The notes under the pieces are model-generated. The model did no database searches and was not told where the DNA came from. It was given only the letters and a program-made list of their open reading frames with translations. Made by a program: the position numbers and the translations under genes. Source: Lachnospiraceae bacterium (GTDB lineage: Bacteria; Bacillota; Clostridia; Lachnospirales; Lachnospiraceae). Taken from it: 40,265 nucleotides of DNA. Shown piece after piece: positions 1-8,487 of the stretch (the first letter of the stretch is position 1; every line of letters starts with the position of its first letter). The stretch covers positions 1-40,265 of the forward strand of contig CAJTFL010000032.1 of the NCBI GenBank assembly GCA_910575565.1, written 5' to 3'.

Positions 1-71
1 GGATAGGGCAGGGATGGAAGTGCAGCAATGCATGGAGTTGGCTGCCACTAATAGGCCGAGGGCTTGGCCAA
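1..71 (+). rRNA. rrl: 23S ribosomal RNA, 3' end (partial)
   Basis: The first 71 bases match the conserved 3' end of bacterial 23S rRNA, including the run ending CTAATAGGCCGAGGGCTTGG, which belongs to the last helix of domain VI and the closing 5'/3' stem. The gene enters from the left edge, so only the tail is present. The exact mature end is uncertain by a few bases. No 5S rRNA sequence is visible between this end and the first tRNA at 154. Confidence 0.9.
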
Positions 72-153
72 GAGAGGCGAGTTTGGCTAGGAAGGGAAGA
101 GGCGGATGTGTTCAGTATGCGGTTTTGAGGGTATATGCAAAATATCCTAATAA

Positions 154-227
154 GGCCCGGTGGCTCAGCTGGTTAGAGCACCGCCCTGTCACGGCGGGGG
201 TCGACGGTTCGAATCCGTTCCGGGTCG
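154..227 (+). tRNA. tRNA-Asp (GTC)
   Basis: A full cloverleaf can be drawn. The acceptor GGCCCGG (154-160) pairs with CCGGGTC (220-226), and the discriminator is G227. The anticodon GTC is at 188-190 and the T-loop is GGTTCGAATCC. CCA is not encoded and must be added after transcription. It is the first tRNA after the 23S gene. Confidence 0.97.
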
Positions 228-282
228 TTTTTCTATAGAAAACGTTAGATAATCGGTTTTATTATATTGGTTAAGTTATTTC

Positions 283-355
283 GGGATCTTAGCTCAGCTG
301 GGAGAGCATCTGCCTTACAAGCAGAGGGTCACAGGTTCGAGCCCTGTAGGTCCCA
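283..355 (+). tRNA. tRNA-Val (TAC)
   Basis: The acceptor GGGATCT (283-289) pairs with AGGTCCC (348-354), and A355 is the discriminator. The anticodon TAC is at 316-318. D-arm AGCTCAGCTGGGAGAGC and T-loop GGTTCGAGCC are canonical. CCA is not encoded. Confidence 0.97.
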
Positions 356-375
356 TTTCCCTTCAAATTTAATAT

Positions 376-457
376 GGATGGATTCCCGAGTGGCCAAAGG
401 GGACAGACTGTAAATCTGCTGCAAATTGCTTCGGTGGTTCGAATCCACCTCCATCCA
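376..457 (+). tRNA. tRNA-Tyr (GTA)
   Basis: This is a class II tRNA of 82 bases with a long variable arm (about 421-433). The acceptor GGATGGA (376-382) pairs with TCCATCC (450-456). The anticodon GTA is at 410-412. CCA is not encoded. Confidence 0.97.
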
Positions 458-458
458 C

Positions 459-487
459 TTGATTTCTTTTCTATTATGGTGTATAAT
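459..487 (+). promoter_or_regulatory. Candidate sigma-A promoter inside the tRNA cluster
   Basis: TTGATT at 459-464 and a perfect TATAAT at 482-487 are separated by 17 bases, ending about 30 bases before tRNA-fMet. This would let the fMet-Phe-Lys part of the cluster be transcribed independently of the rRNA operon. It is a sequence match only. The region is short and AT-rich, so a chance match is possible. Confidence 0.5.
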
Positions 488-516
488 TGTAAAGAAAGGA
501 AATATAATATGAATGA

Positions 517-590
<74 letters not shown>

Positions 591-634
591 TTTTTTTATG
601 TAAAAAAGGTTTTTTGGAAATCTGCTTAAGATAG

Positions 635-707
<73 letters not shown>

Positions 708-724
708 TTTGACAAAATAAATAA

Positions 725-797
725 GGGCGTGTAGCTCAGGCGGTAGAGCACTTGACTTTTAATCAAGTTGTCCGGGGTTCGAATCCCCGCACGCTCA
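725..797 (+). tRNA. tRNA-Lys (TTT)
   Basis: The acceptor GGGCGTG (725-731) pairs with CACGCTC (790-796), and A797 is the discriminator. The anticodon TTT is at 758-760. It is the last tRNA of the cluster and is followed at once by a terminator. CCA is not encoded. Confidence 0.97.
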
Positions 798-803
798 TCA
801 GAA

Positions 804-839
804 GTCGTTTTTCCTGGTGATTGGAAAAACGGCTTTTTT
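804..839 (+). terminator. Rho-independent terminator of the rRNA/tRNA unit
   Basis: GTCGTTTTTCC (804-814) pairs with GGAAAAACGGC (823-833) around an 8-base loop. A run of six T follows at 834-839. It lies seven bases after tRNA-Lys and closes the stable-RNA unit. Confidence 0.85.
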
Positions 840-1033
840 GATTACCTAAAAATTGTATCGAATTTTGTAAGTTTTTTTTTCTTGTGCATTATAATAATGT
901 TTGGTAGGATAACAGATAACGTAAGTTTAACCTATCAAGGAAGTCCCCCGCTTTACTGGGCATTCCGAATTTTCTTTGACACGCTGGTGCAGCCATAAAT
1001 TTACGGGAAATAGATTTGAGGTGGAGCATTAAA

Positions 1034-3238
1034 ATGAACAATATGCCAAATAATAAACGATATCGAAAAAGCAAGAGCTTGCGGGCTGTTTCTTATGCAT
1101 GGGCTGCGGTAATGGCGGTGTGCGCTTTGGCGGCTTTATTTGCAGCAATGTGGGTGGTAATTACAGTTTATGAAAAAATAGCCGGTGATTCATCGGAATG
1201 GATTGTGGAAACTACAAAGGAAAGCTCTACGGAGTTAATCATTGAGGCGGAGGAAGCATACGGTTGGATTACGGATAATCAGGGGAGCCGTTATCGGGAG
1301 GATGACGGAAGCTTTGCGAAGGATTCTTGGAAAATTTGGGAGGATAAATTATATTATTTAAAAGAAGATGGGTTTATGGCTACAGAGGAAATTAAGAAAG
1401 ATGGGCAAATTTTTATTTTTGCTTCAGATGGGGCTTTAACAGATATCCAGCAGGATTTTCAATGGGCAGGTTTGACTGGGGAAAATAATTTGCAAAGCTT
1501 AGACAGTTTGGTAAAAGGTTATGAGTTTTGGGCGTATTTATCATCTGATGCTGGCAGTACAGGAGTTTTTAAACCAATTCTCTACCGGAAAACTACGGAG
1601 ACTAAGGAAAAGTTTTTAGGCAGTGAAGTTAACCCGGAAAAATCCACGAAAAATTCCCTGCAGATTCATAATGGATATATTTATTATCTTCCCCAGGTTT
1701 CCAGTCAGGTATTTAACAGCTTGGGAGAGAAAGAAAAAATACTTTGCAATAAGCTGTTTCGGATGAAGCCTGGAGAAAGCCAAAAGGAGCTTTTAGCGGA
1801 AAACGCCACAGGATACCTGGTTTTAGAGGACGGGACAGTTTATTATGCTTCATCTGGTGAGATACTGAAAGCGGAAGCTGGAACAGTGTATTCTGCAGGG
1901 GATGATCAGTACCGTGTCCAGGTTAGGGACGATGGATGTTATCTTTTGGATTCCATGGGAAATTTGGTTACTGGGGATGCCAGCGGGATTCAAATTATCG
2001 GAAGCCGGGAATATCGTTTGAGTGAAGGAAAAATTATTGACGTTAATCCGGCTCAGCAGAAATATGAGAATTTTATCTTTACCCTGGAGGGAGATCCGGA
2101 AAATGCTGGCAGGCAGGCAATTTACCGCCAGGAAGATGGAGGAGAGAAGGTGAAGATTGCCCAGGCTTTATGGGGAATTAACAGTTTCTGCATTGCCCAG
2201 GATAATTTGTATTACAGCGCTTTTGTAGAACAGGGCACGGATGGGACGCGGTACAGTGAAATTTATCGGATGAAGCCAGACAGTATGCAGGCGGAAAAAA
2301 TCAGTTCGAGATTTAAGGGGAATATCCTGAAGTTATATTACTACGAAGGAAAAGGGAAAATATATGGGGAATATGCCCCTGTTAGCTGGATGAGCTGTTA
2401 TGGACAAATTGTAACGGTCGCCTTTGACGGGACAGTAACCTTGATCGACGACTCCCTTTCCAGAGGCAGCTCAGATATGAGCCGAAATGATTTGCTGTCG
2501 CTGGTAATGGTAAATGAAAATACAGTAACTACGTATATGCAGACTTGTGAGTATCGCAGTGATGTTAGGACATGGAATATGCTGTCAGAGAAACCCTACC
2601 AGTTTGCGGATACCATGCAGATTAAGGTGGCGGACAGCTTTTTGAATGTGCCATCCGATCAGAGGACGGAGGAGGAAACAGAGGAAAGCTCGCCGGAGGA
2701 AAATTCTGAGGATGAAGAGGAGGAAGGGACACAGAGCCGTCAGGAATCCAGGGAAAGCCAGGAAAGGCCGGGAAGCCGTCCCCAGGAAACTCAGGGGGAG
2801 ACAGGAAACCGTCCCCAGGAAACCCAGAGAGGGACAGGAAGCCGTCCCCAGGAAACCCAGAGGGGGACAGGAAGCCGTCCTCAGGAAACCCAGGGGGGGA
2901 CAGGAAGCCGTCCTCAGGAAACCCAGGGGGGGACAGGAAGCCGTCCTCAGGAAACCCAGAGGGGGACAGGAAGCCGTCCTCAGGAAACCCAGAGGGAGCA
3001 GGGGAATCCGGTAAATAACCAGGAAGGGCAGACTTCACAGACAGCACCGAATTTACCGGAACGGCCGGCTGAGCCTGGTTCTGCGCCTACTGCCCAGGCG
3101 CAGGAGGCTCCGGGAGCTGGAAATTCGGGGACAGTGCCTACCATAGAGGCAAATCCTGAATCCAATACACCGGGAGCGCCGATTAGACCTGGAAGCCCGG
3201 AGGATTCTGTGCAGTACATTGGGCCTGGGGGACAATGA
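1034..3238 (+). CDS. Membrane-anchored surface protein with cell-wall-binding-like and DUF5050-like repeats
   Basis: Role unknown, probably an envelope or surface protein. The start is taken as ATG 1034, because GAGGTGG at 1018-1024 is well placed; an in-frame TTG at 1016 lies before that site. A basic N-terminus (residues 8-17) leads into one membrane segment (about 20-46), so most of the 734 residues should lie outside the cell. Residues about 70-135 resemble choline/glucan-binding repeats (KLYYLKEDGFMATE). A middle region of about 400 residues has repeated YIYYL and YRMKPDS-type motifs like DUF5050 or beta-propeller strands. The tail is acidic, then carries seven 11-residue GSRPQETQ-type repeats and ends Pro/Gly/Ala-rich. 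The first 190 bases after the tRNA terminator hold only a weak promoter match (TTGTAA 865-870, TATAAT 890-895, 19-base spacer). The domain assignment is by eye. Confidence 0.75.
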   Translation: MNNMPNNKRYRKSKSLRAVSYAWAAVMAVCALAALFAAMWVVITVYEKIAGDSSEWIVETTKESSTELIIEAEEAYGWITDNQGSRYREDDGSFAKDSWKIWEDKLYYLKEDGFMATEEIKKDGQIFIFASDGALTDIQQDFQWAGLTGENNLQSLDSLVKGYEFWAYLSSDAGSTGVFKPILYRKTTETKEKFLGSEVNPEKSTKNSLQIHNGYIYYLPQVSSQVFNSLGEKEKILCNKLFRMKPGESQKELLAENATGYLVLEDGTVYYASSGEILKAEAGTVYSAGDDQYRVQVRDDGCYLLDSMGNLVTGDASGIQIIGSREYRLSEGKIIDVNPAQQKYENFIFTLEGDPENAGRQAIYRQEDGGEKVKIAQALWGINSFCIAQDNLYYSAFVEQGTDGTRYSEIYRMKPDSMQAEKISSRFKGNILKLYYYEGKGKIYGEYAPVSWMSCYGQIVTVAFDGTVTLIDDSLSRGSSDMSRNDLLSLVMVNENTVTTYMQTCEYRSDVRTWNMLSEKPYQFADTMQIKVADSFLNVPSDQRTEEETEESSPEENSEDEEEEGTQSRQESRESQERPGSRPQETQGETGNRPQETQRGTGSRPQETQRGTGSRPQETQGGTGSRPQETQGGTGSRPQETQRGTGSRPQETQREQGNPVNNQEGQTSQTAPNLPERPAEPGSAPTAQAQEAPGAGNSGTVPTIEANPESNTPGAPIRPGSPEDSVQYIGPGGQ
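2771..3001 (+). repeat. Seven in-frame 33-bp tandem repeats (11-residue unit)
   Basis: Seven consecutive 33-base units encode GSRPQETQRGT and close variants (G/N, R/G and E/G changes). Units four to six are nearly identical in DNA, which suggests recent slippage or unequal exchange. The unit length is a multiple of three, so copy-number change keeps the frame. The repeats lie in the extracellular tail and probably form a flexible stalk. Confidence 0.95.
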
Positions 3239-3318
3239 TAAGCGTTTAACATTATGGCTGATGAACGAATATATCCAATAAAGAGAGGCGCGCTATCCTG
3301 CAAAGTTTCGTCAGATAT

Positions 3319-3361
3319 AAACGAGGCCGTGTCAGATATCCTAGCTGACACGGCCTCGTTT
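3319..3361 (+). terminator. Strong bidirectional terminator between convergent genes
   Basis: A perfect 17-bp stem, AAACGAGGCCGTGTCAG (3319-3335) with its complement (3345-3361), encloses a 9-base loop. It separates the plus-strand gene ending at 3238 from the minus-strand gene ending at 3360. The last codon and stop of the minus-strand gene fall inside the stem arm. T-rich flanks exist on both sides but are short. Confidence 0.8.
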
Positions 3362-3590
3362 ATTCTTCAAATTCAACAACAACATAAAATCCACGATCAT
3401 TTTCTTGGATTTCTTTTACAATTCCGTATTCGGATTGTATTCGTTCTCTTGCCTTATAGCAGCCGGACATGGCTATGGCAGGGTCAATGATATAGCTGTA
3501 GCCGCTGGCTCCAGGGCGTTCGATAATTTTTACTTTTTCCCCGGCTTTTACCAGATTTGGGCGTTCCATTTTAAAGGTTTCTTCACGCAT
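3360..3590 (-). CDS. Small conserved hypothetical protein
   Basis: 76 residues with no known function that I can name. It looks real because a perfect AGGAGGA site (3598-3604, read on the minus strand) lies eight bases before the ATG and the gene ends in a strong terminator. The protein is soluble and mixed-charge, with a beta-rich pattern (VKIIERPGASGYSYIIDP, then a C-terminal FYVVVEFEE). That pattern would suit a small SH3-like or Tudor-like barrel, which is inference. It is monocistronic and convergent with the upstream surface protein. Confidence 0.7.
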   Translation of the reverse strand: MREETFKMERPNLVKAGEKVKIIERPGASGYSYIIDPAIAMSGCYKARERIQSEYGIVKEIQENDRGFYVVVEFEE

Positions 3591-3850
3591 AGGTTAATCC
3601 TCCTGAGAATTTTGGCGGCGGGTACGATTTTAGATTGTCTGTGCTTGCGGCAGTTTATGGTTATTATAATTCGGGGCAGGGGAAAAGTCCACACTCTTTT
3701 AATGATTGTGAATTTGGCTTATTTAAAATTAATGAATGCAAAAATGGGTAAGGAAAATCATGGTGTAATGATAAGGAAAAATGGAAGGATAAATATAATA
3801 ATCAAGACAGCACACTAGCAATTATGGGGAAAATGGGGTGATCAAAGAAA

Positions 3851-5332
3851 ATGGGAAAAATTTTGCAGGGGAAGTCTTTGTTTCAAAGGCTTAGGGAATA
3901 TGCAGGTTCGGATAATTATCCTTTCCATATGCCGGGACATAAGCGGCAGATGATGGGGGGAGAGCCGGAGCTTTCCGGTTTGTTTTCCGTGGATATTACG
4001 GAAATTGATGGGTTTGATGATCTGCATCATGCGGATGGTATTTTGAAGGATTATATGGAATGGGCGGCCGAATGCTATGGGGCGGATGAAAGCAGATACC
4101 TGGTGAATGGAAGCAGCTCGGGGATTTTAAGTGCCGTCTGCGGGTGCGTAAAGCAGGGAGGAAGGATTTTAGTTGGCCGGAACTGCCATAAATCGGTATA
4201 TCATGGAATTTTGCTGAAGGGGCTTAGGGCGGTGTATGTTTATCCACAAGTCATTGGTGATTTGGGGATACAGGGAGGAATATTGCCGGAGGATGTGGAA
4301 AGATGCTTGGATGAATTTCCGGATATCCAGGCGGTAATGATTGTTTCACCTACTTATGACGGGATGGTTTCGGATATTGGAAAGATAGCGCAGATTGTCC
4401 ACAGGCATGGCATTCCTCTTTTGGTGGATGAGGCCCATGGAGCGCATTTTCCTTTTAGCGAAAAGGGAGGGTTTCCGGTTTCGGCATTGGATAAGGGGGC
4501 GGATGTGGTGGTGCAGAGCCTTCATAAAACCCTTCCTTCGCCAACGCAGACGGCAATTATCCATATGAAAGGAAAGTATCTGAGGGAGGAAGCGAGAGAG
4601 GGGATAAAAAGGTATTTGTCGATTTTTCAAAGCAGCAGCCCTTCGTATGTGTTTATGGCGGCGATTGAACGATGCATACGGTATATGGATGGGGAGGGAA
4701 GGGAAAGGCTTGGGGAATTTTCCAGGGAATTGGATGATTTTTATGGGGAATGCAGGGGATTGAATAATATTTTGGTTTTGGGAAAAGGGTATGAGGGAAA
4801 AGCTGGGATTTATGCCAGGGATTATTCAAAGATTATTTTGCATATGGGATGTGGAAGGAGGGACGGGGTGTGGCTGGGAAGGTATTTGCGGCAGCGCTGC
4901 CATTTAGAACTGGAGATGTGCATGCCCTGGTACGCTTTGGCGCTGGCCAGCCTGTGGGACAGCCAGGAGGGGCTTAAACGGCTTTGTAAGGGGCTTTATG
5001 GGGCGGATAGGGTTATTGATAGGATGAAGGAAAAAAAGGGGGAGGAAAGGCGGATTTTAGATGGAAAATGGGTTGTTCCTGAGACTGCCTGGACGATTGG
5101 GGAAGTGGCGGAGATGGAAACGGAACTGTGCAGGGCAGAGGAATGTGAGGGGAGGGTTTCGGCAGATTTTATTTACGTATACCCGCCGGGGATTCCATAC
5201 GTGGTTTTGGGGGAGGTTTTGTCTAAGGATATAGTTTCCATGGTGGATGTTTTTCGGAAAAGCGGGCTTATGGTTCACGGACTAAAGGGGAAATCGGGAG
5301 AATTTTTCAAGGTAGTAAAAAGCACTGGTTAA
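3851..5332 (+). CDS. Orn/Lys/Arg decarboxylase family PLP enzyme (YaaO/SpeA-like)
   Basis: A PLP-dependent decarboxylase of the aminotransferase-fold (group III) family that would turn a basic amino acid (arginine, lysine or ornithine) into its polyamine precursor in the cytoplasm. Visible motifs are FHMPGHKR near residues 25-32, the substrate-loop NGSSSGI, DEAHG at 193-197 (the Asp that holds the pyridine nitrogen) and SLHKTLP with the Schiff-base lysine at K226. At 493 residues it matches the shorter Gram-positive members without an N-terminal receiver-like wing domain. Start: ATG 3851 after GGGGTGA. B. subtilis has yaaO in the same position upstream of the holB block, so this is probably its counterpart. 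Substrate specificity cannot be read from the sequence. Confidence 0.88.
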   Translation: MGKILQGKSLFQRLREYAGSDNYPFHMPGHKRQMMGGEPELSGLFSVDITEIDGFDDLHHADGILKDYMEWAAECYGADESRYLVNGSSSGILSAVCGCVKQGGRILVGRNCHKSVYHGILLKGLRAVYVYPQVIGDLGIQGGILPEDVERCLDEFPDIQAVMIVSPTYDGMVSDIGKIAQIVHRHGIPLLVDEAHGAHFPFSEKGGFPVSALDKGADVVVQSLHKTLPSPTQTAIIHMKGKYLREEAREGIKRYLSIFQSSSPSYVFMAAIERCIRYMDGEGRERLGEFSRELDDFYGECRGLNNILVLGKGYEGKAGIYARDYSKIILHMGCGRRDGVWLGRYLRQRCHLELEMCMPWYALALASLWDSQEGLKRLCKGLYGADRVIDRMKEKKGEERRILDGKWVVPETAWTIGEVAEMETELCRAEECEGRVSADFIYVYPPGIPYVVLGEVLSKDIVSMVDVFRKSGLMVHGLKGKSGEFFKVVKSTG

Positions 5333-5449
5333 TTGTATTTTATGAGCATATCCGTAGGAATGATCCGGTAAAATAAAACAGTAAAATAAAAAAAGGTGAA
5401 AAAACAGTTAAAACTTATTGGATTTAAGAAGGTATCTGTGAAAAGAATA

Positions 5450-5478
5450 TTGAAAAACCCTATGAAATGCTTTATAAT
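5450..5478 (+). promoter_or_regulatory. Sigma-A promoter for the BTAD regulator
   Basis: TTGAAA (5450-5455) and TATAAT (5473-5478) have an exact 17-base spacer. This leaves a 5' leader of about 150 bases before the ATG at 5638. The rest of the 305-base gap between 5332 and 5638 is AT-rich, and I see no hairpin or riboswitch in it. Confidence 0.75.
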
Positions 5479-5637
5479 CAATGTTACACAACCTTATCAT
5501 TCATCTGGTTAATGTTGCAGAAAAGTAAATTGGTGGGAAATCTTACGATAATATTTTATCCGATGAAATGCTTAAAGCGTGTTACAAACCGTATTTTGCT
5601 GCATTTTATCGGATTTTTAACTTTGGGGTGGATAGGT

Positions 5638-6912
5638 ATGGAAAAAGGCCGGGCAGTTTTCCGGGCGAATATGCTGGGGAAACTTTCGTTTTGCTATGGT
5701 GATGAAGCTTTTCAGATGAAATGCAATGATACCAGTAAGGTAATGCAGCTTTTTCTTCTCCTGCTGCGAGCAGGTAAAGAAGGAATGCTGAAGGTTCAGC
5801 TTTTGGAAGCTTTATATGGGAATGGAGAAACGCAGGATACGAAAAATGCTTTTCGCATCCTGGTATTTCGTCTGCGGAAGCTTTTGGCGGACACAATCCT
5901 TCCGGATGATCATTATATTGAGGTGGAAAAGGGAGTTTACCAGTTGGGGGGCCATCTGGATGTTTGGATTGACGCGAATGCGTTTGAACAGCAGGGAAAC
6001 CTTGCCCTTTTGATGGAGGATAAAGAAGAGGGGCTTAAGAAATTATGGGAGGCCTGCCATTTGTATACGGGAGAATTTCTGCCGATGATGGCGGATGAGA
6101 AGTGGGCTTCCATGGAAAGAACCCGGTACAAGGAGCTTTATTTTGAATGCTTAAGGAAATGCTGCAAGCTATTGCAGGAAAGGAAAATGTATGAGGAGGC
6201 CCTTAAGCTTTGCGACAGGGCGGTTAAGGATTATCCGTTTGAGGAGTGGCAGCTGATCCAGATTGACTGCCTTTTGGCGCTGAATCGTTATCAGGAAGCC
6301 TTGGATGTGTACGAGAATGCCGCTTCCATATTTTTTGAGGAGATGGGCAATTCACCTTCTGAGAAAATGCTGTCTAAGTTTAGGGCGATGAGCGGCCAGA
6401 TCCATTACGCGGCAGGAAATCTGTCAGAAATAAAAGACGGCCTGGAGGAAAAGGAGTTTTCATCGGGGGCTTACTACTGCAGTTACCCCAGTTTTATTGA
6501 TACTTACCGTGTGGTCGCCAGGATGATTGAGCGAAGCGGCCAGTCGGTGTTCCTGATGCTGTGCACATTGACAGACGGCTGGGGAAATCTTTTGGAAAAA
6601 GAAGGGATTTTATCGGAGCAGTCAATGAATTTGGGAAATGCAGTAGGGATGTCTTTAAGAAGGGGAGATTTGTTTACCCGTTACAGTTTAAATCAATTCT
6701 TGGTTTTGCTGATTGGGATCAAGCAGGAAGATTGTGATTTGACTTATGGGAGGATAGTCAGCCGGTTTCGGAAAAAATGTCCGGGGCAGAAGGTTCAGGT
6801 GCGTTACTATGTATCATCCATTGCGGAAATCAGGAATGAGAAATCCAGGCTTACCTTCGGTTCTTCCAAGAATTGCTGGAATAAGGGAAAACAAAAAATA
6901 TTCCGGCAGTAA
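5638..6912 (+). CDS. SARP/BTAD-type transcriptional regulator with degenerate GGDEF-like C-terminus
   Basis: Probable DNA-binding regulator, 424 residues. The start is ATG 5638 with GGGGTGG just upstream. The open frame runs further back to 5467, but that point lies inside the promoter. Residues about 10-105 form an OmpR/SARP-like winged helix (LLEALYGNGE, then NAFRILVFRLRKLL and a YQLGG wing). About 110-260 form a bacterial transcriptional activator (BTAD) helical-repeat domain ending LALNRYQEALDVYE. Residues about 285-400 resemble a nucleotide-cyclase fold: LRRGDLFTRYSLNQFLVLL occupies the place of a GGDEF motif with the active residues lost. It interrupts the usual yaaO-to-holB order and has its own promoter. 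Its target is unknown. Confidence 0.8.
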   Translation: MEKGRAVFRANMLGKLSFCYGDEAFQMKCNDTSKVMQLFLLLLRAGKEGMLKVQLLEALYGNGETQDTKNAFRILVFRLRKLLADTILPDDHYIEVEKGVYQLGGHLDVWIDANAFEQQGNLALLMEDKEEGLKKLWEACHLYTGEFLPMMADEKWASMERTRYKELYFECLRKCCKLLQERKMYEEALKLCDRAVKDYPFEEWQLIQIDCLLALNRYQEALDVYENAASIFFEEMGNSPSEKMLSKFRAMSGQIHYAAGNLSEIKDGLEEKEFSSGAYYCSYPSFIDTYRVVARMIERSGQSVFLMLCTLTDGWGNLLEKEGILSEQSMNLGNAVGMSLRRGDLFTRYSLNQFLVLLIGIKQEDCDLTYGRIVSRFRKKCPGQKVQVRYYVSSIAEIRNEKSRLTFGSSKNCWNKGKQKIFRQ

Positions 6913-7025
6913 GGCAGGGTATGCTTTGGAATACATAGAAAAGGGCATTGCAAAATGCAGGCTTCCAATAATATATGGCTGCAAAGGCATAGCCGATTGC
7001 GGCAGAAGGAGAGAGAAAGAGATTT

Positions 7026-7478
7026 ATGGGACAGTTCAGGATTAATACCGCCGCGCCAAATTTGGTGAATATCTGCATTGATCATGTGGAAAATGGGGAG
7101 TATGGCGGGAGGATTTACCATAAATATGAAAAAGAGGAGATCAATTTCGCAGAAAGCGGTCAGATGATCACAATTTTGGATAAGTTTTACAATAGGATTA
7201 ATCATCCCCAGGCTTCCACTAAGTACCGCAGTTTTCAAAAAAAGAAAAAATCGGAAACGGAACCGAGAAGGCGGGAAGAAAATTTAAAGCAGGTGCAGAC
7301 GGCTCAGGAAATGTTAACGCCAAGGGGAAAAGAGGCGACGTTTATTCTCCATGTGCAGTTCCGTCAGAATTCAACCTGGCAGGGAAAGCTTATCTGGTTG
7401 GAAGAGGAAGCGGAAGAGACATTTTGCAGCGTCCTGGAAATTTTAAAATTATTAGACAGCGCCCTGGCCAGGGAGTAA
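7026..7478 (+). CDS. Conserved hypothetical protein upstream of holB
   Basis: 150 residues with no transmembrane segment. The N-terminus (GQFRINTAAP) leads to a helical part, then a basic Lys/Arg-rich linker (about 70-95, KKKKSE, PRRRE). A compact C-terminal domain has TFILHVQFRQNSTWQGKLIW followed by a helix ending LKLLDSALA. An AAGGAGAG site precedes ATG 7026. It ends 15 bases before holB, so the two are probably co-transcribed. B. subtilis has yaaR in this position and of similar size, but I see no clear sequence resemblance. Function unknown; co-transcription with holB is inference. Confidence 0.75.
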   Translation: MGQFRINTAAPNLVNICIDHVENGEYGGRIYHKYEKEEINFAESGQMITILDKFYNRINHPQASTKYRSFQKKKKSETEPRRREENLKQVQTAQEMLTPRGKEATFILHVQFRQNSTWQGKLIWLEEEAEETFCSVLEILKLLDSALARE

Positions 7479-7493
7479 GCAGGAGGTTTTCTT

Positions 7494-8483
7494 ATGCTGG
7501 GATTTTCAGAGATTTTAGGCCATGAGGCCGTAAAGATAAATTTGCAGAAGGCCATTAAGTATAATCGTGTTTCCCATGGATATTTGATTGTTGGGGAAGA
7601 GGGCATGGGGAAAAAAACCCTTGCCGATGCCTTTGCCTTAAGCCTGCTTTGCGAAAAGGGAGGAACGGAAGGCTGCATGGCCTGCCATGCCTGTAAGCAG
7701 ATGCTAAGCAAAAATCATCCGGACTGCATCTACGTTACCCATGAAAAGCCGGGAAGCATCGGGGTGGAGGATATCCGCAAGCAGGTTAACGGCACGGTGG
7801 GCATCCGGCCTTACAGCAGCGAATATAAGGTTTATATTATCGATGAAGCGGAAAAGATGACGGGACAGGCCCAGAATGCGCTGTTAAAAACTATTGAGGA
7901 TCCTCCGGGCTACGCAGTTATCCTTCTCCTTGCCACAAGCCAGGAGGCTTTCCTTCCCACCATCCTGTCCCGGTGCGTTAAGCTGTCCCTTAAGCCCCTT
8001 AAAGATTCTGTGATTAAGGAGTACCTCCTTGGAAGGATGGAGGTAAAGGAGCAGGAGGCGGACGTATACGCGGCTTTTGCCAGGGGAAATTTAGGAAAGG
8101 CAATTTCCCTGGCCTCTTCCGAGGATTTTAAGCTGCTTTACAGCGAGCTTTTGTATCTCTTAAAGCAGATTAAGCAGATGGATATCGGGGAAATGTTAAA
8201 TTATATCCGCAGGCTGCGGGAGGAAAATATCGATCTGAATGAGTGCCTGGAATTTATGCAGCTTTGGTACAGGGATGTGCTGATGTTTAAGGTGACAAAA
8301 GATGCAAACCTTCTGATGTTTAAGGATGAGTTTGCCGCGGTAAATGAGATGAGCAACAACAGCGGGTATGAAGGCTTGGAAAATATTTTGTCTGCCATTG
8401 ACAAGGCCAGGATAAGATTGGATGCAAATGTGAATACTGAACTTGTCTTGGAATTGATGTTTTTGGTGATGAAGGAGAATTGA
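7494..8483 (+). CDS. holB: DNA polymerase III subunit delta'
   Basis: Clamp-loader subunit that, with tau/gamma and delta, opens and loads the beta sliding clamp at the replication fork. The N-terminal AAA+ domain has a P-loop-like VGEEGMGKKT (33-42). A zinc module with C53, C61, C64 and C67 follows, then YIIDEAEKM (Walker B region), ALLKTIEDPP and the clamp-loader signature ILSRC. The C-terminal half is the helical collar domain. 329 residues is typical. AGGAGG precedes the ATG. It is followed four bases later by ricT, as in B. subtilis. Confidence 0.95.
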   Translation: MLGFSEILGHEAVKINLQKAIKYNRVSHGYLIVGEEGMGKKTLADAFALSLLCEKGGTEGCMACHACKQMLSKNHPDCIYVTHEKPGSIGVEDIRKQVNGTVGIRPYSSEYKVYIIDEAEKMTGQAQNALLKTIEDPPGYAVILLLATSQEAFLPTILSRCVKLSLKPLKDSVIKEYLLGRMEVKEQEADVYAAFARGNLGKAISLASSEDFKLLYSELLYLLKQIKQMDIGEMLNYIRRLREENIDLNECLEFMQLWYRDVLMFKVTKDANLLMFKDEFAAVNEMSNNSGYEGLENILSAIDKARIRLDANVNTELVLELMFLVMKEN

Positions 8484-8487
8484 TACT

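Noticed and set aside
72..153. 5S rRNA gene between 23S and tRNA-Asp
   Set aside because: The gap is only about 80 bases, too short for a 5S gene, and has no 5S-like motif.
2771..3001. Possible CRISPR array (regular 33-bp repeats)
   Set aside because: The units are contiguous, without unique spacers, and are in frame inside a gene. No cas genes are present.
2622..3047. Long reverse-strand open frame over the tandem repeats
   Set aside because: It is a by-product of the 33-bp repeats in the surface-protein gene; low-complexity Pro/Gly/Phe sequence with no ribosome site.
5467..5637. Upstream extension of the BTAD regulator
   Set aside because: The open-frame start lies within the TTGAAA-N17-TATAAT promoter, and ATG 5638 has a proper ribosome site.
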